Position numbers and translations under genes: made by a program
Notes under the pieces: model-generated
The model's database searches: none
What the model was told of the DNA's origin: nothing
What the model saw: only the letters and a program-made list of their open reading frames with translations
Source of the DNA: Vigna angularis
Taxonomy: Eukaryota; Streptophyta; Magnoliopsida; Fabales; Fabaceae
DNA: 64,000 nt
Assembly: GCF_016808095.1 (NCBI RefSeq)
Contig: NC_068980.1
Location: 310,001-374,000 of the forward strand
Direction of reading: 5' to 3'
Part shown: one piece after another, positions 37,252 to 48,816 of the stretch
Position numbering within the stretch: the stretch's first letter is position 1
How the letters are laid out: each line of letters opens with the position of its first letter

Positions 37252-39337
37252 ATGGATAAAGTAGGGCGTGGTTTCAAGAGCTTCAGAACATTATTGGCTG
37301 TGGCTTCTATAATCTTCCCTGTTTTGGTCACATTTACTCTCATACACCAGAACTCAGTTTTCGATCTCGTCCATGGATTTAACGTTTTGGCTGTTAGAGC
37401 TCACAATGCTTCTAATAATGTCTTGAAACAAGGAACTCAAAATGCGATCACTACTAATGTCGTGCACGAAGGAGCTCAAAATGCCTCAATACAAGAGTTT
37501 CAAAATGCTACCGTTAAAACTGGGGAAGAAAAGGATCATAATGTTATTCCAGACTCAGCCCCTGTTGGTAACTCTACTGTTCTTCAATTTATTCCTTTAA
37601 CTCATCATTAGTTACTCTGTTTGATATCTTAACATCTGTTCTGATCTCTCTAAATTACATGTTAGATAAGGTTTTGGAAAACAAAAATCAGAATTCTAAG
37701 CCTGGAATCTTAGAAGAACCAGCTCAGGCACTACCTCTCTTAGATATTGGTAACTTATAATCTTACTTCTACCTTAATTTCAAGATCACTATACGGGTCT
37801 TCTTATTATAAATGTTATGTAAAATTGTGGTTTTTTGTTTGTTTGTTTGTTTATTTATGCATGTACAGGTCCAAAGAATAATTCATCTGAAGATGGGGAG
37901 AATGTTTTGTCCCTATCTACTAGCATCACCATTTCTAAAGACAAACTCCTTGATGGGCTTCTGGTTTCATCATTTGATGAAGCATCATGCTTTAGTAGAT
38001 ATCAATCTTACTTGTACCGCAAAAGTTCCTCTCACAAACCTTCTAGATATCTTATCTCCAAGTTACGAAAATATGAACATCTTCATCGAAGTTGTGGACC
38101 TTCTACCAAATTCTACAACAAAATCATGAGAAAGGGCACAAAATTTAGCAATAATGATGTTAGTAGGAAATGCAAATATCTTGTCTGGACAGCTGCCAAT
38201 GGATTAGGGAACAGAATAGTAACCTTGGTTGCAGCATTTCTTTATGCTATCCTTACAGATCGTGTTCTGCTTGTCAAATTTGGGGCCGATATGTCTGGTC
38301 TCTTTTGTGAGCCATTTCCTGATTCCTCATGGTTATTGCCCAGGAGTTTTCCTTATTGGAAAGATCAGAAGCATATTGAAACATATGAAAACATATTAAA
38401 CAATTTCAAGGTAAACAGTTCACAGGTACTTCTGCCACCATTTCTTATTCTTAATCTACAGCACACCCATGACCGTCACAATAATTTTTTTCATTGTGAT
38501 GGAAGTCAAGATCTTCTTCAAAAAATTTCAGTGCTGATTTTACGGTCAGATCAATACTTTGTCCCTTCTCTTTTTATGATTCCATCGTTTAGAGAAGAAC
38601 TAAGTAAAATGTTCCCCCAGAAGGACACAGTTTTTCACCATCTTGGACGTTACCTTCTTCACCCATCAAACAAAGCATGGCAAATAATTAGAAAAATTTA
38701 TGAGGCACATCTAGCCAAGGCAAATGAGAGGATAGGTCTGCAGATTAGACTTTTTAATACTCATCGACTACCACATCAAACTGTTATTAACCAAATAGTA
38801 TCCTGCACCCTTCAGCATAAGTTGCTGCCTGATTTCAACGCACAAAAGTCAGTGGCTTCTCCTTTGAAGAAGACCTCAAAAGTTGTTTTAGTGGCATCTT
38901 TATTCTCAGAATACGGTGAGAAGCTGAAGACTATGTATCAGGCAAATAGAACTGTGACCAGGGAAGTAATAAGAGTTTATCAGCCCAGTCATGAAGAGCG
39001 TCAAAAGTCAAATGATGACATGCACAACATCAAGGCATGGACCGAAATATATTTGCTGAGTTTGTGTGATGCATTGGTTACTAGCACTAAGTCTACTTTT
39101 GGTTATGTTGCTCATAGTCTTGGAGGTTTGAAGCCATGGATTTTGCAGAGGGGATATAATGAAACCATCCCAGATCCACCTTGTCGACATGCCAAGTCCA
39201 TGGAGCCCTGTTTCCATTATCCACCCAAATATGACTGTAGGGCCAATAGCACAGTTGATTTTACTTCCCTTTTTAATCATATGAAGCATTGTGAAGATGT
39301 ATCTGGTGGATTGAAGCTGGTTAATGGTAATCACTAG
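37252..39337 (+). CDS. GT37 xyloglucan-type fucosyltransferase, copy D (three coding exons, long stem)
   Basis: Exons 37252-37567, 37666-37749 and 37869-39337 join in frame to 622 residues. Anchor LLAVASIIFPVLVTFTLIH. The stem is the longest of the four and carries spaced short repeats (GTQNAI, EGAQNAS, EFQNAT), with sequons at HNAS, QNAS and QNAT. An 84-base mini-exon adds DKVLENKNQNSKPG...LLDIG, absent from B and only partly represented in A and C. Catalytic domain intact: NGLGNRIVTL, SSWLLPRSFPYW, IGLQIRLFN, YQPSHEERQ, LCDALVTSTKSTFGYVAHSLGGLKPWIL. It ends GGLKLVNGNH. Codon use is a little less AT-rich than A-C, and the promoter is unrelated. D is the best candidate for the older gene from which A-C derive. 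Start: the ATG 12 codons into the open stretch, because the frame above it has no ATG. Confidence 0.92.
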
Positions 39338-40211
39338 GTAACAAACAAACATGATGCCAAGCACTGGGCTATTTGCTTTGCCAACCTTTCAATAATCCTT
39401 CTTTGCTCTAATATATTACTACTTTGGACAGTTTTTGAGGTTGTCAAATGGACTGTAACTGATTAGGTTCCTGTTATCCACAATGTAGCCTTGTTCTGCG
39501 GAAGGGTTGTCTCTGATCAAACCGGTTTCACCATATTGAATGAGTGGTATTGGAGGTGGAATTCTAATACATCATCAATGACAACATCAAGGCTATTATT
39601 TATGGAGTTTTTTTACAGCAGGGATATGATGGTGTTGGTTCTCCATACTCAGAAAGGCCATTGTAGATATAATTCAATCTGAGAAGCATGTTTTGTCAAC
39701 AGAAATCCGAACAAGGTATTTGCATTATTCAATATCGCTATGGCAAACTTAGATAGTTGAGTCTAGGAATTCTGAATGTCTGCCAATTTTGCTGCGGAAC
39801 CATCTCGAGGCATGTAATAATTAGTTTAGCTAGAATGTTTCTTGCAAAAAAACTGCTTTTCCCCCTTGTTTTAACTGTATGTATTCCATATCTTACATTA
39901 TTTAATGGTAAATTTTAGGATTTTTGTTGTGTTTGAACAATCGAATTTAGTATGCATAAATAACTTGATGATACGCAATTTAAAAAAAAAATATAATTTG
40001 GAAGTGTCAAGCTGTACAAAAGTTGAATTGTCAAATATATAAAATATACTAAAATAAAAAAAAATAGTTTATTAATTTATGTCTATGTAAAAGATAATTG
40101 GGGCCATGGTCCAATTGGAATATAATGTTAAGGTTTCAAAAAAAAAATTAAGGAAATTTAACACCAAACTAATAAATTTTAAATGAATAAATTTATTAGA
40201 AATAAAATCAA

Positions 40212-40215
<4 letters not shown>

Positions 40216-40269
<54 letters not shown>
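40216..40269. repeat. (TA)n microsatellite
   Basis: About 27 uninterrupted TA units. Confidence 0.95.
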
Positions 40270-40275
<6 letters not shown>

Positions 40276-41043
40276 TCTAGAAGATTGAATTTTATTTCAA
40301 ATTTACTCTTTTTAACCATTTTTTTAATATTGACATCCTTATCTTTTAAGAGAAATTGATTGGTAACTTTTTTTTTTTACAAAATATTAAAACACCACCT
40401 ACACTTCAAAATGGATCAATGGAAAATATATAATTCACTTTAAATTCGTAACATATAGCATATTTGTTATTTTTTTAAAATATGAATATTTCTATCAATA
40501 AATTATGGTTAATTTAAAATCTCTAATTTATATTAAATTCGTAACATATAACATATTTTTTATTTCTTTTGAAAAGTATATGAATATTTCTGACAACAAA
40601 TTATAGAAAGATTAACTTCTTTGGAAAAAGTAATTTATATAAATTCCAGGTGACACAAATTGAATTTGACTTCTTTTCTTTGAAAAACAAAGTAATTAAT
40701 TTTTCGCTTTCACGTATAAACTGTAAACCTAATCATACAAACAAACCACTGACACTAATTAAATAATTCGGTTAAATTTGTTGATTTTTATTTTAAATAG
40801 TACCAGTACACTAAATTTAGTCTCATTAATAATATTAGTGATTTTAAAATTCAGTCATCATTATTCATTAATAAAAGTAGATATACTCATTATTTTATAC
40901 AGATAAATAAAAAAATAAAATTTAATATTATAAAAACTAGAAAGTTGTTTTGTTTATAAGCATATCAACAATATGTTTCCTGTGTCAACTTATATAAAAA
41001 GGTAATAAAATTGTAACCTGTGTGACAGAAAAATATTGGACAG

Positions 41044-41058
41044 AAACCCTAACCCTAA
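41044..41058 (+). promoter_or_regulatory. Double telo-box-like motif
   Basis: AAACCCTAACCCTAA, about 0.65 kb before the CGI121 leader exon. It may be a promoter telo-box or a tiny interstitial telomere-like patch; I cannot link it to a transcript. Confidence 0.35.
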
Positions 41059-41667
41059 TGTATGGGCGCTATCAGCATTTTAGCCTTTTGTTCAATCCGT
41101 AGTAAAAGAAAATGTTGTCTATATTGAAAGTAACAAAAAATACATGTGAAAAAAGGTAATCATAAAAAGAATATTATAAATAAAATATAAGTATAAAGAT
41201 GATATTAAACATTGAAAATTATTAAATTATTTTTTTATTATTTATAGCAATATATAATAAAGATTTCTCAATTACACAAATTTGTTTCTATTTTATCTTA
41301 ATAATAGTTTAAAATTATACTGTAAAATTCACTATAAAAGATATCGATGTAAAAAAAATAAACATAAAAGAAAATAAAAGGAAGCAAATAGTGAAAATTT
41401 TATTTCATTTTAATAATCTGACATATACATAATAAAGGTCAGTGTTATTTCGCGTATATGTAAATTTTTTGTTGATAATAAAAAATAAAAATTATTATTA
41501 TTACAATGAGAAGTAATTGTTGAATATACAACAATAAAATCATATAAAAAATATAAAAATAATTTATTTTCTTATTATTTTGTACAAAAACTATATAATA
41601 AAAATATTTTTAATTCATTTATCTCTTGTGTATATTATAAAAATTAAATAGTAAAATAATGTTTTGG

Positions 41668-42030
41668 TTGGAGGATTCAAAGCAGGGTTTTAAGGATCCG
41701 TAGAGACATGCCAGAGTGTAGATTGCAGACATCTGAGTGCCGGCATATCTTCTTATCCATCTTTAGGTATTCTATTCTCGTTCATCCTTCGTCTTTATCC
41801 CTTCTTTTCCTGTTAAATCTGCAACTGCACAATTTCTTGTTCTCAAATTACACTCTATTTCTGTTATGCCATGATTTTGTTCTAATTGCGGTTAACTAAT
41901 CACTAAAGGATGATGATAAGATTGATTGCATCTCTGGCCCCTCTTATTTCTAGTTCCTATGATGTTTTATTGGTTGATTTGTGTCTCAACAGTAACATTC
42001 TTGCGCACTGTAAGCCCATACCTAATTCCT
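41668..42030 (+). promoter_or_regulatory. Leader-exon module, copy 1 (drives CGI121)
   Basis: Contains the non-coding first exon ending ATCTTTAG at 41766 and the donor GTATTCT. The intron runs to the acceptor TTACAG at 42216, just upstream of the CGI121 start codon. About 350 bases of this block, exon plus 5' part of the intron, recur at 45490-45830 at roughly 85 percent identity by eye. Shared words include 'gaggattcaaagca', 'tgttaaatctgcaactgcac' and 'gattgcatctct'. Confidence 0.75.
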
Positions 42031-42236
42031 TTGTTAAGAAAATAAGACAAATTGAAAGTGAAGTGGTGAAGAGAATTGATAGGTTCAGGAAATCATTTTT
42101 TGTTCTTTTTTAAACATAGAATGTGGTCATCACAGCTTATCAGTATAAATAGGTTCAGGAAATCTCATTTTTGTGTTTATTTCCTTTTGTTTAATGGGCC
42201 AATGCTCTCGTTACAGATTCAAGCCAGAAGGAAGCT

Positions 42237-43898
42237 ATGAAGTCGTTCAGTATAAATGGAACTACTCTTTCTATTGCACTCTACACTGATGTAACCAATT
42301 CAAAGTAAGTCTTTCTCTCTCTATCATGGGCTTGTTACCATTGAGTATAAGCCGAGATACTTTGATCAGGTTGTTTGTATATTTAATCAAATTTTAGATT
42401 TCTTTTATCATGGCAGCTGTCTAGAAGGTATTTTTTATTAACGGAATTATGTTAAAGTCAAATTTCTTTATTGTGCCATTAGGCATGGATGTGATACGGG
42501 AATGATTTTTTGGGTAACTTTGAAATATTGCTATCTATAAGACACAACATAAGGTATCACTTCATCTGGAAGTTCAGTTTAAACGTTGTTGGAGTTTGAT
42601 TTGGATTTGCTTGTTATAACAAGTAAGAACATTATGCACTAGTAGTGCGGTTACAATAGCTAATATGTGGTAATTGATGAGCCAGTTGCTCTTAGATGAT
42701 TGTTTCTAGATGGCGTTTGGCTGATTGCAAAAGTTTTGCTATTTATGGTCATATGCCAATCTATAGAAGTAAATATACAGAACACATTATAAACGACTTT
42801 ATCTATTTATCTGTAGTTGATTCAAAAGATTGTGGACCTGCTCTTAGCTAAAGTGTGTTATGTAATTGATATTCTCACAGAGAACTCTTGGAAAGTATGC
42901 AAACCGGGACTCTGGAGCCAGAAGTTGCATTCCTCAATGCTTTACTTGTATGTTTTCTTATTGTTTGTGTTTTAGGTCATCTTCAGCAACATTTACAAGA
43001 GGATCAAAATCATTTTTTGTCATTTACTAACACAAGAAGGCGATGCTATTAGAGAAAGTATGCAGAAGTATTTATAGTTGGATCCACCAATTCTTAAACA
43101 GGATTTAATAGTTTTACTCGTTCCTTTCTTTTTCAATACGTGACTACCATCTCATTTGAGTATGTAACATGAGAAGATCCTAATGATGCTGGTGCATAAA
43201 TTTTCAGCAATGACAATTAACAACACTTTTGCTTTTTCTTCTGATGTTACCATTGTTGTCAACTGAACCAGATTCCAAATATTTTCCCTGTCCTAGCGGC
43301 TGCTCACAAGACACTTGTAGCCAAGTCACGAGACTCATTGACCACACGCACTCCTCATTCAGAGCTCGTTTACAACTACTCAGGGTCCAAGCATGTAAGC
43401 ATTGCTATTTAACCTGTTATGTTTCATATTTCCCCTTAGATTACTTACGTTGGCATTTCTTGGGACTAGATTACTGAATCTTTGAAAAGATGTGGCATCT
43501 CTGACAGCACAACTTATATCCTTGCTGCTCGATTTGATGCTTCTCCTGATGAGGTGAGACAATTCTACATTAAAATATGGCACACATTTATTTCTTTCTG
43601 TCACCCAGATAACTAAAGTGATCTGATCTCTTTACCTTTACTAGATACAAGCTATAGAGAAGCTCATCAATGGCAAAGAGATTGACCTGGAGGAGCTAGA
43701 AGGGAGAGCAAACCAATCCCAGATACAAAAGGTCTGTAATAGCTCTGATCCAAATGACTTAGTATCTTTTTTGTGCATGTATAGCATATTCAGTCTTTTG
43801 TTGTCATTCAGCATTACAAGATATCGGCATCGGAACTTGGAGTATCATCACTTGCTGATGCAATAGTTTGCCGAATAGCTGCTCGTGATGCCTTGTGA
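42237..43898 (+). CDS. CGI121: EKC/KEOPS complex subunit TPRKB/CGI121
   Basis: CGI121 binds and activates the Bud32/PRPK kinase subunit of KEOPS, the complex that makes the universal t6A modification on ANN-decoding tRNAs. Exons: 42237-42304, 42881-42947, 43272-43394, 43470-43553, 43645-43731 and 43812-43898. All introns are GT-AG and the sum is 171 residues, the usual plant length. The protein begins MKSFSINGTTLSIALYTDV. It then has ELLESMQTGTLEPEVAFLNA, IPNIFPVLAAAHKTL, SLTTRTPHSELVYNYSGSKH, ITESLKRCGISDST, YILAARFDASPDE and EEIDLEELEGRA-type sequence, ending SSLADAIVCRIAARDAL. This matches the CGI121/TPRKB family over its whole length. A 450-base leader intron (41767-42216) precedes the coding exon. 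The start is the ATG at the conserved N-terminus, with no ATG-initiated alternative in frame. Confidence 0.93.
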
Positions 43899-45489
43899 GA
43901 AGAATGAATGTGATCTGTTGTATACTACCAGTTTCCCTATCTCTCCTTGATCGACTTTAGAACATTCAAGAAATTTTTAAAGAAAGTTTTAGGCTTGCAT
44001 AATATATACTTTAGCATTCATGTGTGATAATTATGATTTTTTTTTCAATTGTCTTTCTTACTGCATTGACATTTGTTGTGGAAAATCTGAAAGTTAGGTG
44101 GTCAGTTTGATCTGGTCGTGAAGTGCATGTCGGTGTTTTCTTAATATTACCATTTTGGTAATTCCATTTCCTGAAAACGTAGGATTCAGAAAATCCAAGA
44201 TTATTCTCTTCGTGACATCTAAATATTCTCACAGGTATAAACTAATTGAACAAATCTTTGAAGAATAACACTCTTAAAAGACCCGTGAATTAACAGAGAA
44301 CTCGATTAGAAGGAACGAGATTTCAAACAGGATGAGAACTATCAAACTGAAATTGAATAAAATTATTATTCCTATTACCCACGAAATACTAATCTCATCA
44401 ATGAAAAATATGCACGTAACTCGATATCCAACTAGGTAACTAGTGAAGAACGGTTTTAGAGATATTAATTTTCTTGAGGATAAAAATTATATATCAATAT
44501 TCATTTAAAAAAAATATTAATAGTATTATAATAATATAGCACGTATATAAATACATGATGAATATGGATATAAAAATTGAAAGACTGTTTTGACTTTAAT
44601 ATTTTTAAGTAAAAGGGTCTAATTAGTTAGAAAGCTGTGGTGAAAAAATGCATCGTAACCTTCACAATCTGATGAAGAATTTATATATATACACTATTAC
44701 ATAAAGGGCACACACAGGAATTTTTTTAAGTGTACACATTTTTTTTTCATTTTTATCTTTTAAATTACAGTTTTTTTAAAATTTAAATAATTACTTTATT
44801 AATTTTATTCTTTAAGTGATATTTTTAAAATTTTATTTACTTTTTAATTTGATATTTATTTTATGTTTAACCGTTTGTTTACACTAAAATAACTGTTTAT
44901 AATAAAATTATGAAAATTGTTTACATTTTTTTATAATTAAAGTAGTAATCATAATTTTAAAAGAAACCTTCAACCCCCATTTTGTATACTTAAGATACGT
45001 GTTATAATTTTGTTTGTTTTTAATTAAAACTTTACTGCAGGATATGGTAGAAAAAAAAAGAGAAAGAAAGAAAAGAGGGTGGTTATTTATTCTGGTATTT
45101 GCTCTGTAGAAAACTAAAAACAATAGTATCTTGACTTATCCATTTACTTCTTTATGTAAATTTTAACAAATTTAAATAAGTTGCAATTTCTTTAGCTAAC
45201 TTATCAACGTAATATTTTGTTTTTTAAGTTAGATTCCGTTGTCTTATTTCATAAAAAGGTGATTCTATATATTTTTTTAAATTGTAAAGATATAAGTTTA
45301 GAATTAAATTTATTAATAATTTTAAACGTAAATAAAAAAAAGTCAATATACATATTTTTTGAAAATATTTTTATTGTATATAATGATGAGTTTTAACTGC
45401 TATTATTATTAAAAAAATTTAAAAAGTAAAAAATAAATTGTTTTCTATTGTTAATATATTTGAATTGCGTGAGATAGAAAAAATGTGTT
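43899..45489. other. Spacer between CGI121 and the STMP1-like gene
   Basis: The 3' end of CGI121 runs to about 44250. The rest is AT-rich. No gene or clear transposon is seen. Confidence 0.5.
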
Positions 45490-45830
45490 TGAGGATTCAA
45501 AGCAATGTTTTAAGGATCGGTGGAGACAGGGTAGCTTGAAGAATCGCAGACATCTGTGAGTCATCTTTAGGTATTCTCTCTTTCATCCTTCACCTTTACC
45601 CCTTCTGTTCCTGTTAAATCTGCAACTGCACAATTTCTTCTTCCTCAAATTTCACTCTATTTCTGTTATACGATGATTTTATTTCAATTAGTTAACTAAT
45701 CACTAACAGATTATGATAAGATTGATTGCATCTCTCAGCACCTCTTATTTCTAGTTTCTATGATGTTTTATTGGTTAATTTGGGTCTCGATCGTAACATT
45801 CTTGCACACTTTAGAGCCTTTTCTTAGTTC
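45490..45830 (+). promoter_or_regulatory. Leader-exon module, copy 2 (drives the STMP1-like gene)
   Basis: Duplicate of the block at 41668. The leader exon ends with the same ATCTTTAG|GTATTCT donor at 45570/45571. A second good donor, CATCT|GTGAGT at 45555/45556, is present only in this copy. Homology to copy 1 fades after about 45830. Confidence 0.7.
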
Positions 45831-46139
45831 TTTTTAGGGTTCGGGGTTTAGAGTAGTGTGAATTGTGAGTGTGTTGGGGGGCTGGGGTTTGCATATCAAC
45901 AGTTCTAGGCGACATGGTATGGTAGATTATTTATGCACATGCATTTTTGTTTCAATGTCCATGGTTTGCAGCATTACACTAAAATTTTGATTCAATCATG
46001 CAGTTATAAGCAATATTTAGTATTTTTTTTTTCAATTTTCACATTCTCTACTGTTTCTTCTTATTTGTGGGTTAGTAGAGTGAAATAAAATATTCTGTTC
46101 TGTGTGGCACTGGTTTTTCATTTTCTTATTTACTTTTGT

Positions 46140-46575
46140 TGGTATTAACGCTCTATGCTTTTCTCTCGCTTTCTCCTTGGGCTTCTGGTTTATTTTCTTT
46201 TCTTCTGGGTTTGGCTTTGAGTTTCACTTTGTATTTTCCTTGGCTGTGTTGCTACGTGGTTGCATGTCCGTTCTTGGCATCCTCTACGCTTTTCTCTTGC
46301 TTTCTCCACCTCACTTGTGCTTTATCTTTTTTTCTTCTGGGTTTGTTTATGAGTTTTACTTTGTATTTTCCTTGGCTGTCTTGCTATGTGATTGCATATC
46401 CGTCCTTGCCCTGAGCTATACTAAATTGTTTTCTCTTGCTTTCTCCCCCTCACTTCTGCTTTATCTTTTTTTCTTTTGGGTTTGATTATATGATTTTCAC
46501 TTTGTATTTTCCTTGGCTGTATTGCTATGTGATTGCATATCCGTCCTTGGCCTGAGTTATACTAAATTGTTTTCT
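46140..46575. repeat. Three-copy minisatellite in the leader intron of the STMP1-like gene
   Basis: The phrase GTATTTTCCTTGGCTGT occurs at about 46231, 46363 and 46504, spacing 132 and 141 bases. It is surrounded by 'cttctgggttt', 'tgcttgctatgtgattgcat' and 'atccgtccttg' words in the same order each time. Open frames through it are repeat artefacts. Confidence 0.8.
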
Positions 46576-47259
46576 GTATGTATTTTCTCCTGGGCTATAC
46601 TGTGGCTTCTCTATTAGTGGGTTGTTAGTCAGGTTGGATATCTGCCTAGATGCTTCCAGAACTTAGATATATTTCTCATTATCACTATTTAGATCCAAAA
46701 CATACCCATTGGGGGAGACTAGACTAGGCCATAGTTTTCCCGTGTAATTTGCACTTCTGTTTTATATGGTTCTCATTTTAGATATTGTATTTTGAATATA
46801 ATATAGTCTGAGCTATATCTTAGAATAGCTTCAATATGGCATGCTACATGGCATATTATTTACAGTCAGTCCAGCAACCTATAGGCAAATGAACTTTTCA
46901 CAAATAGAGACTTCTGTTTTGTGAAGGATATATTAGAATAACTGATTTGGAATTGTTTATCATAATGTTTTCTAAATCATGTTTAGCACTTATAAACTAG
47001 AGAAGCACCTTCAAGACTAAAATTAGAGACATATATTTGCAACCACACGCCATTGATTTTGAAAATACTTCATTAGTAATGTTAGTGATCTCCTTGAGCA
47101 TATGCCAGTGGAACTTCTTCACAACCATTGGCCTACCACAAAATTTAAAACTACTTCTCATATGATTTTACCTAAATGCCGATTTGCTTATTTCTGACAG
47201 TGATTCTTGCTAAAGCGATTTCTCAATAGCAGACATTCATCGCAAACACTTGAGCAGCT

Positions 47260-47439
47260 ATGGGTATAATTAGAAGTTGCTTCTCTTTCATAGCAGGGAC
47301 AGTATGTGGGGTTTATTTGGCTCAGAATTATCAAGTTCCTAATATCATGAAGTTTGCTGACACTGCCTTGTTCATGGCAAAAGTTGTGGAGGAAAAATAC
47401 CGCAAGCCCAAGAAGAGGGATGATGATGATGATGTTTAG
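47260..47439 (+). CDS. STMP1-like mitochondrial microprotein (DUF4535-type)
   Basis: A 59-residue product in a single coding exon. It reads MGIIRSCFSFIAGTVCGVYL, then AQNYQVPNIMKFAD, then VVEEKYRKPKKRDDDDDV. A short N-terminal hydrophobic segment is followed by GVYLAQNYxVPN and a basic/acidic tail. The G-x-x-x-G-x-Y-L-A-Q-N-Y-x-x-P-N signature is that of animal STMP1/Mm47, a small inner-mitochondrial-membrane protein, and its plant relatives. The family role in respiratory-chain assembly or stability is known from animals only. Acceptor GAGCAG sits three bases before the ATG, so the message probably joins the leader exon at about 45500-45570 across a 1.69-kb intron. Codon usage and the clean stop support a real gene despite its size. 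Confidence 0.82.
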   Translation: MGIIRSCFSFIAGTVCGVYLAQNYQVPNIMKFADTALFMAKVVEEKYRKPKKRDDDDDV

Positions 47440-48318
47440 TTTGTACTTGGTGCCATATTGGAATCAGATTCTTGTTTTGTTTTTTCCTTATAGAAATCCG
47501 TGATTATTGGATCGAATACCTCAATTATAAGATTTTGGAAAACATAAATTGGAAGATTTTTATGGAAGCATAGCAGTTATATCCTCATTATTTTGTCCTT
47601 TCTAAGGAAACATTCGCATTCTTCCGCAGTCTTCCTGATCTGACTCTTGCACTGAGACACAGTTGATAGGTATCATATACCCAGTTTCTTAAATCTTGGG
47701 AACTAGGATAATAAGATAGCTCCAGGGCAGAAATCTGTTGTTCATGGTCATGAGAGTTGTATTACCGTTTATGGGCTTGATAACAAATATTTTTGGTGTG
47801 CATTTGAGTTTCTGGTTTAACTAGTTAACATGATGTCCCTACTATGGTGAACTCTGATTTTTCATTTACGCTTATGCATTCCAATGCATACAGTAACAAG
47901 AGTTAATTGTTATTGTTGTTTACTTGTGCCCCTTATAAACGCACAAAATTTTTGCCCATGCCATCCTCTTTTCAGTATGTATTGGCATGCTTCTCATTTA
48001 ACAAACATGGAAGGTCTACTTAAATAACCGATGATCTCCTCTCAAAAGGCTAAATTTTTTGGAATCGGATCTTTTCGTCATTATTATTCTTTTTCTTTTA
48101 TAACCCATCTAACGTAGAAAGGGTAATCTTAAAAGAAGCCACCTCAAAAGAGTCCTTATGGAAATACTTATGGGATTGGGTCACATTAAGTGTATTTGTT
48201 ACTAATTAAATCTTTTCTTCTTAAAAGGCCAATCCTCCAGTTTTTGGATTGTTTTGAGGCATGGGATCAAACAATTTATTTAAAGAAATGGGCTTAGTCA
48301 CCATTGGTCCAGCATCAT
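47440..48318. other. 3' region of the STMP1-like gene and spacer
   Basis: Moderate composition to about 47900, likely 3' UTR and downstream sequence. No further gene seen. Confidence 0.5.
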
Positions 48319-48327
48319 TTGATTGAA

Positions 48328-48816
48328 GGGGCTTTCTTCCTGCACCCTATCTTTTTCTTTCTGCACTTCCAAATATCACTATGATCCCCATTATAACCCT
48401 GTAGAATATATATTTAAATTATTAAATTAATTAGGTAAGCAGTAATTATTACTTTTCCTTCGTAATTACTGTTAGTATGCTATATTTACTTCTTTTCTCA
48501 GCACTTCCAAGTTATTTTCATAAACCATATTTAATAGTGTTTTTTTTTTTCCTTTCAACCGGTTTTTCATTTTGAAATCTTAAACTCTAAAATTTAAACT
48601 CTAAACTAGTATGCTTAATCCTAAATTCTAAATTCACAAATTTGAATGATTGCTGAGGAAGAGGGTGTGAGGGATGAGTGGTGCTAGATTAAATGTGAGA
48701 GGTAAGGGTTGCTGAGTGAATAAATAAGGAAAGAGAAGGTAATTATATTTTTTGCCGATCAAGTGAAAACATTATTGAAATTTAGAACAAAACGTGAGGT
48801 GCAGGAAGAAAGCTCC
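48328..48816. mobile_element. 489-bp Mutator-type MITE
   Basis: Inverted ends GGGGCTTTCTTCCTGCACC and (reversed) GGAGCTTTCTTCCTGCACC match at 18 of 19 positions. The 9-bp flanks TTGATTGAA (48319-48327) and TCGATTGAA (48817-48825) differ by one base. A 9-bp duplication fits Mutator-like elements. No coding capacity. Confidence 0.8.

Larger units (their letters stand above)
39338..41667. other. 3' region of copy D and AT-rich spacer
   Basis: 39338 to about 39900 is moderately AT-rich and may be 3' UTR or older coding debris. Further on lies extreme AT-rich DNA including a (TA)n tract. I see no gene. Confidence 0.45.

Noticed and set aside
46102..46485. 127-codon hydrophobic frame on the plus strand
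   Set aside because: It is the translation of a T-rich minisatellite in a leader intron; the repeating phrases explain the length.
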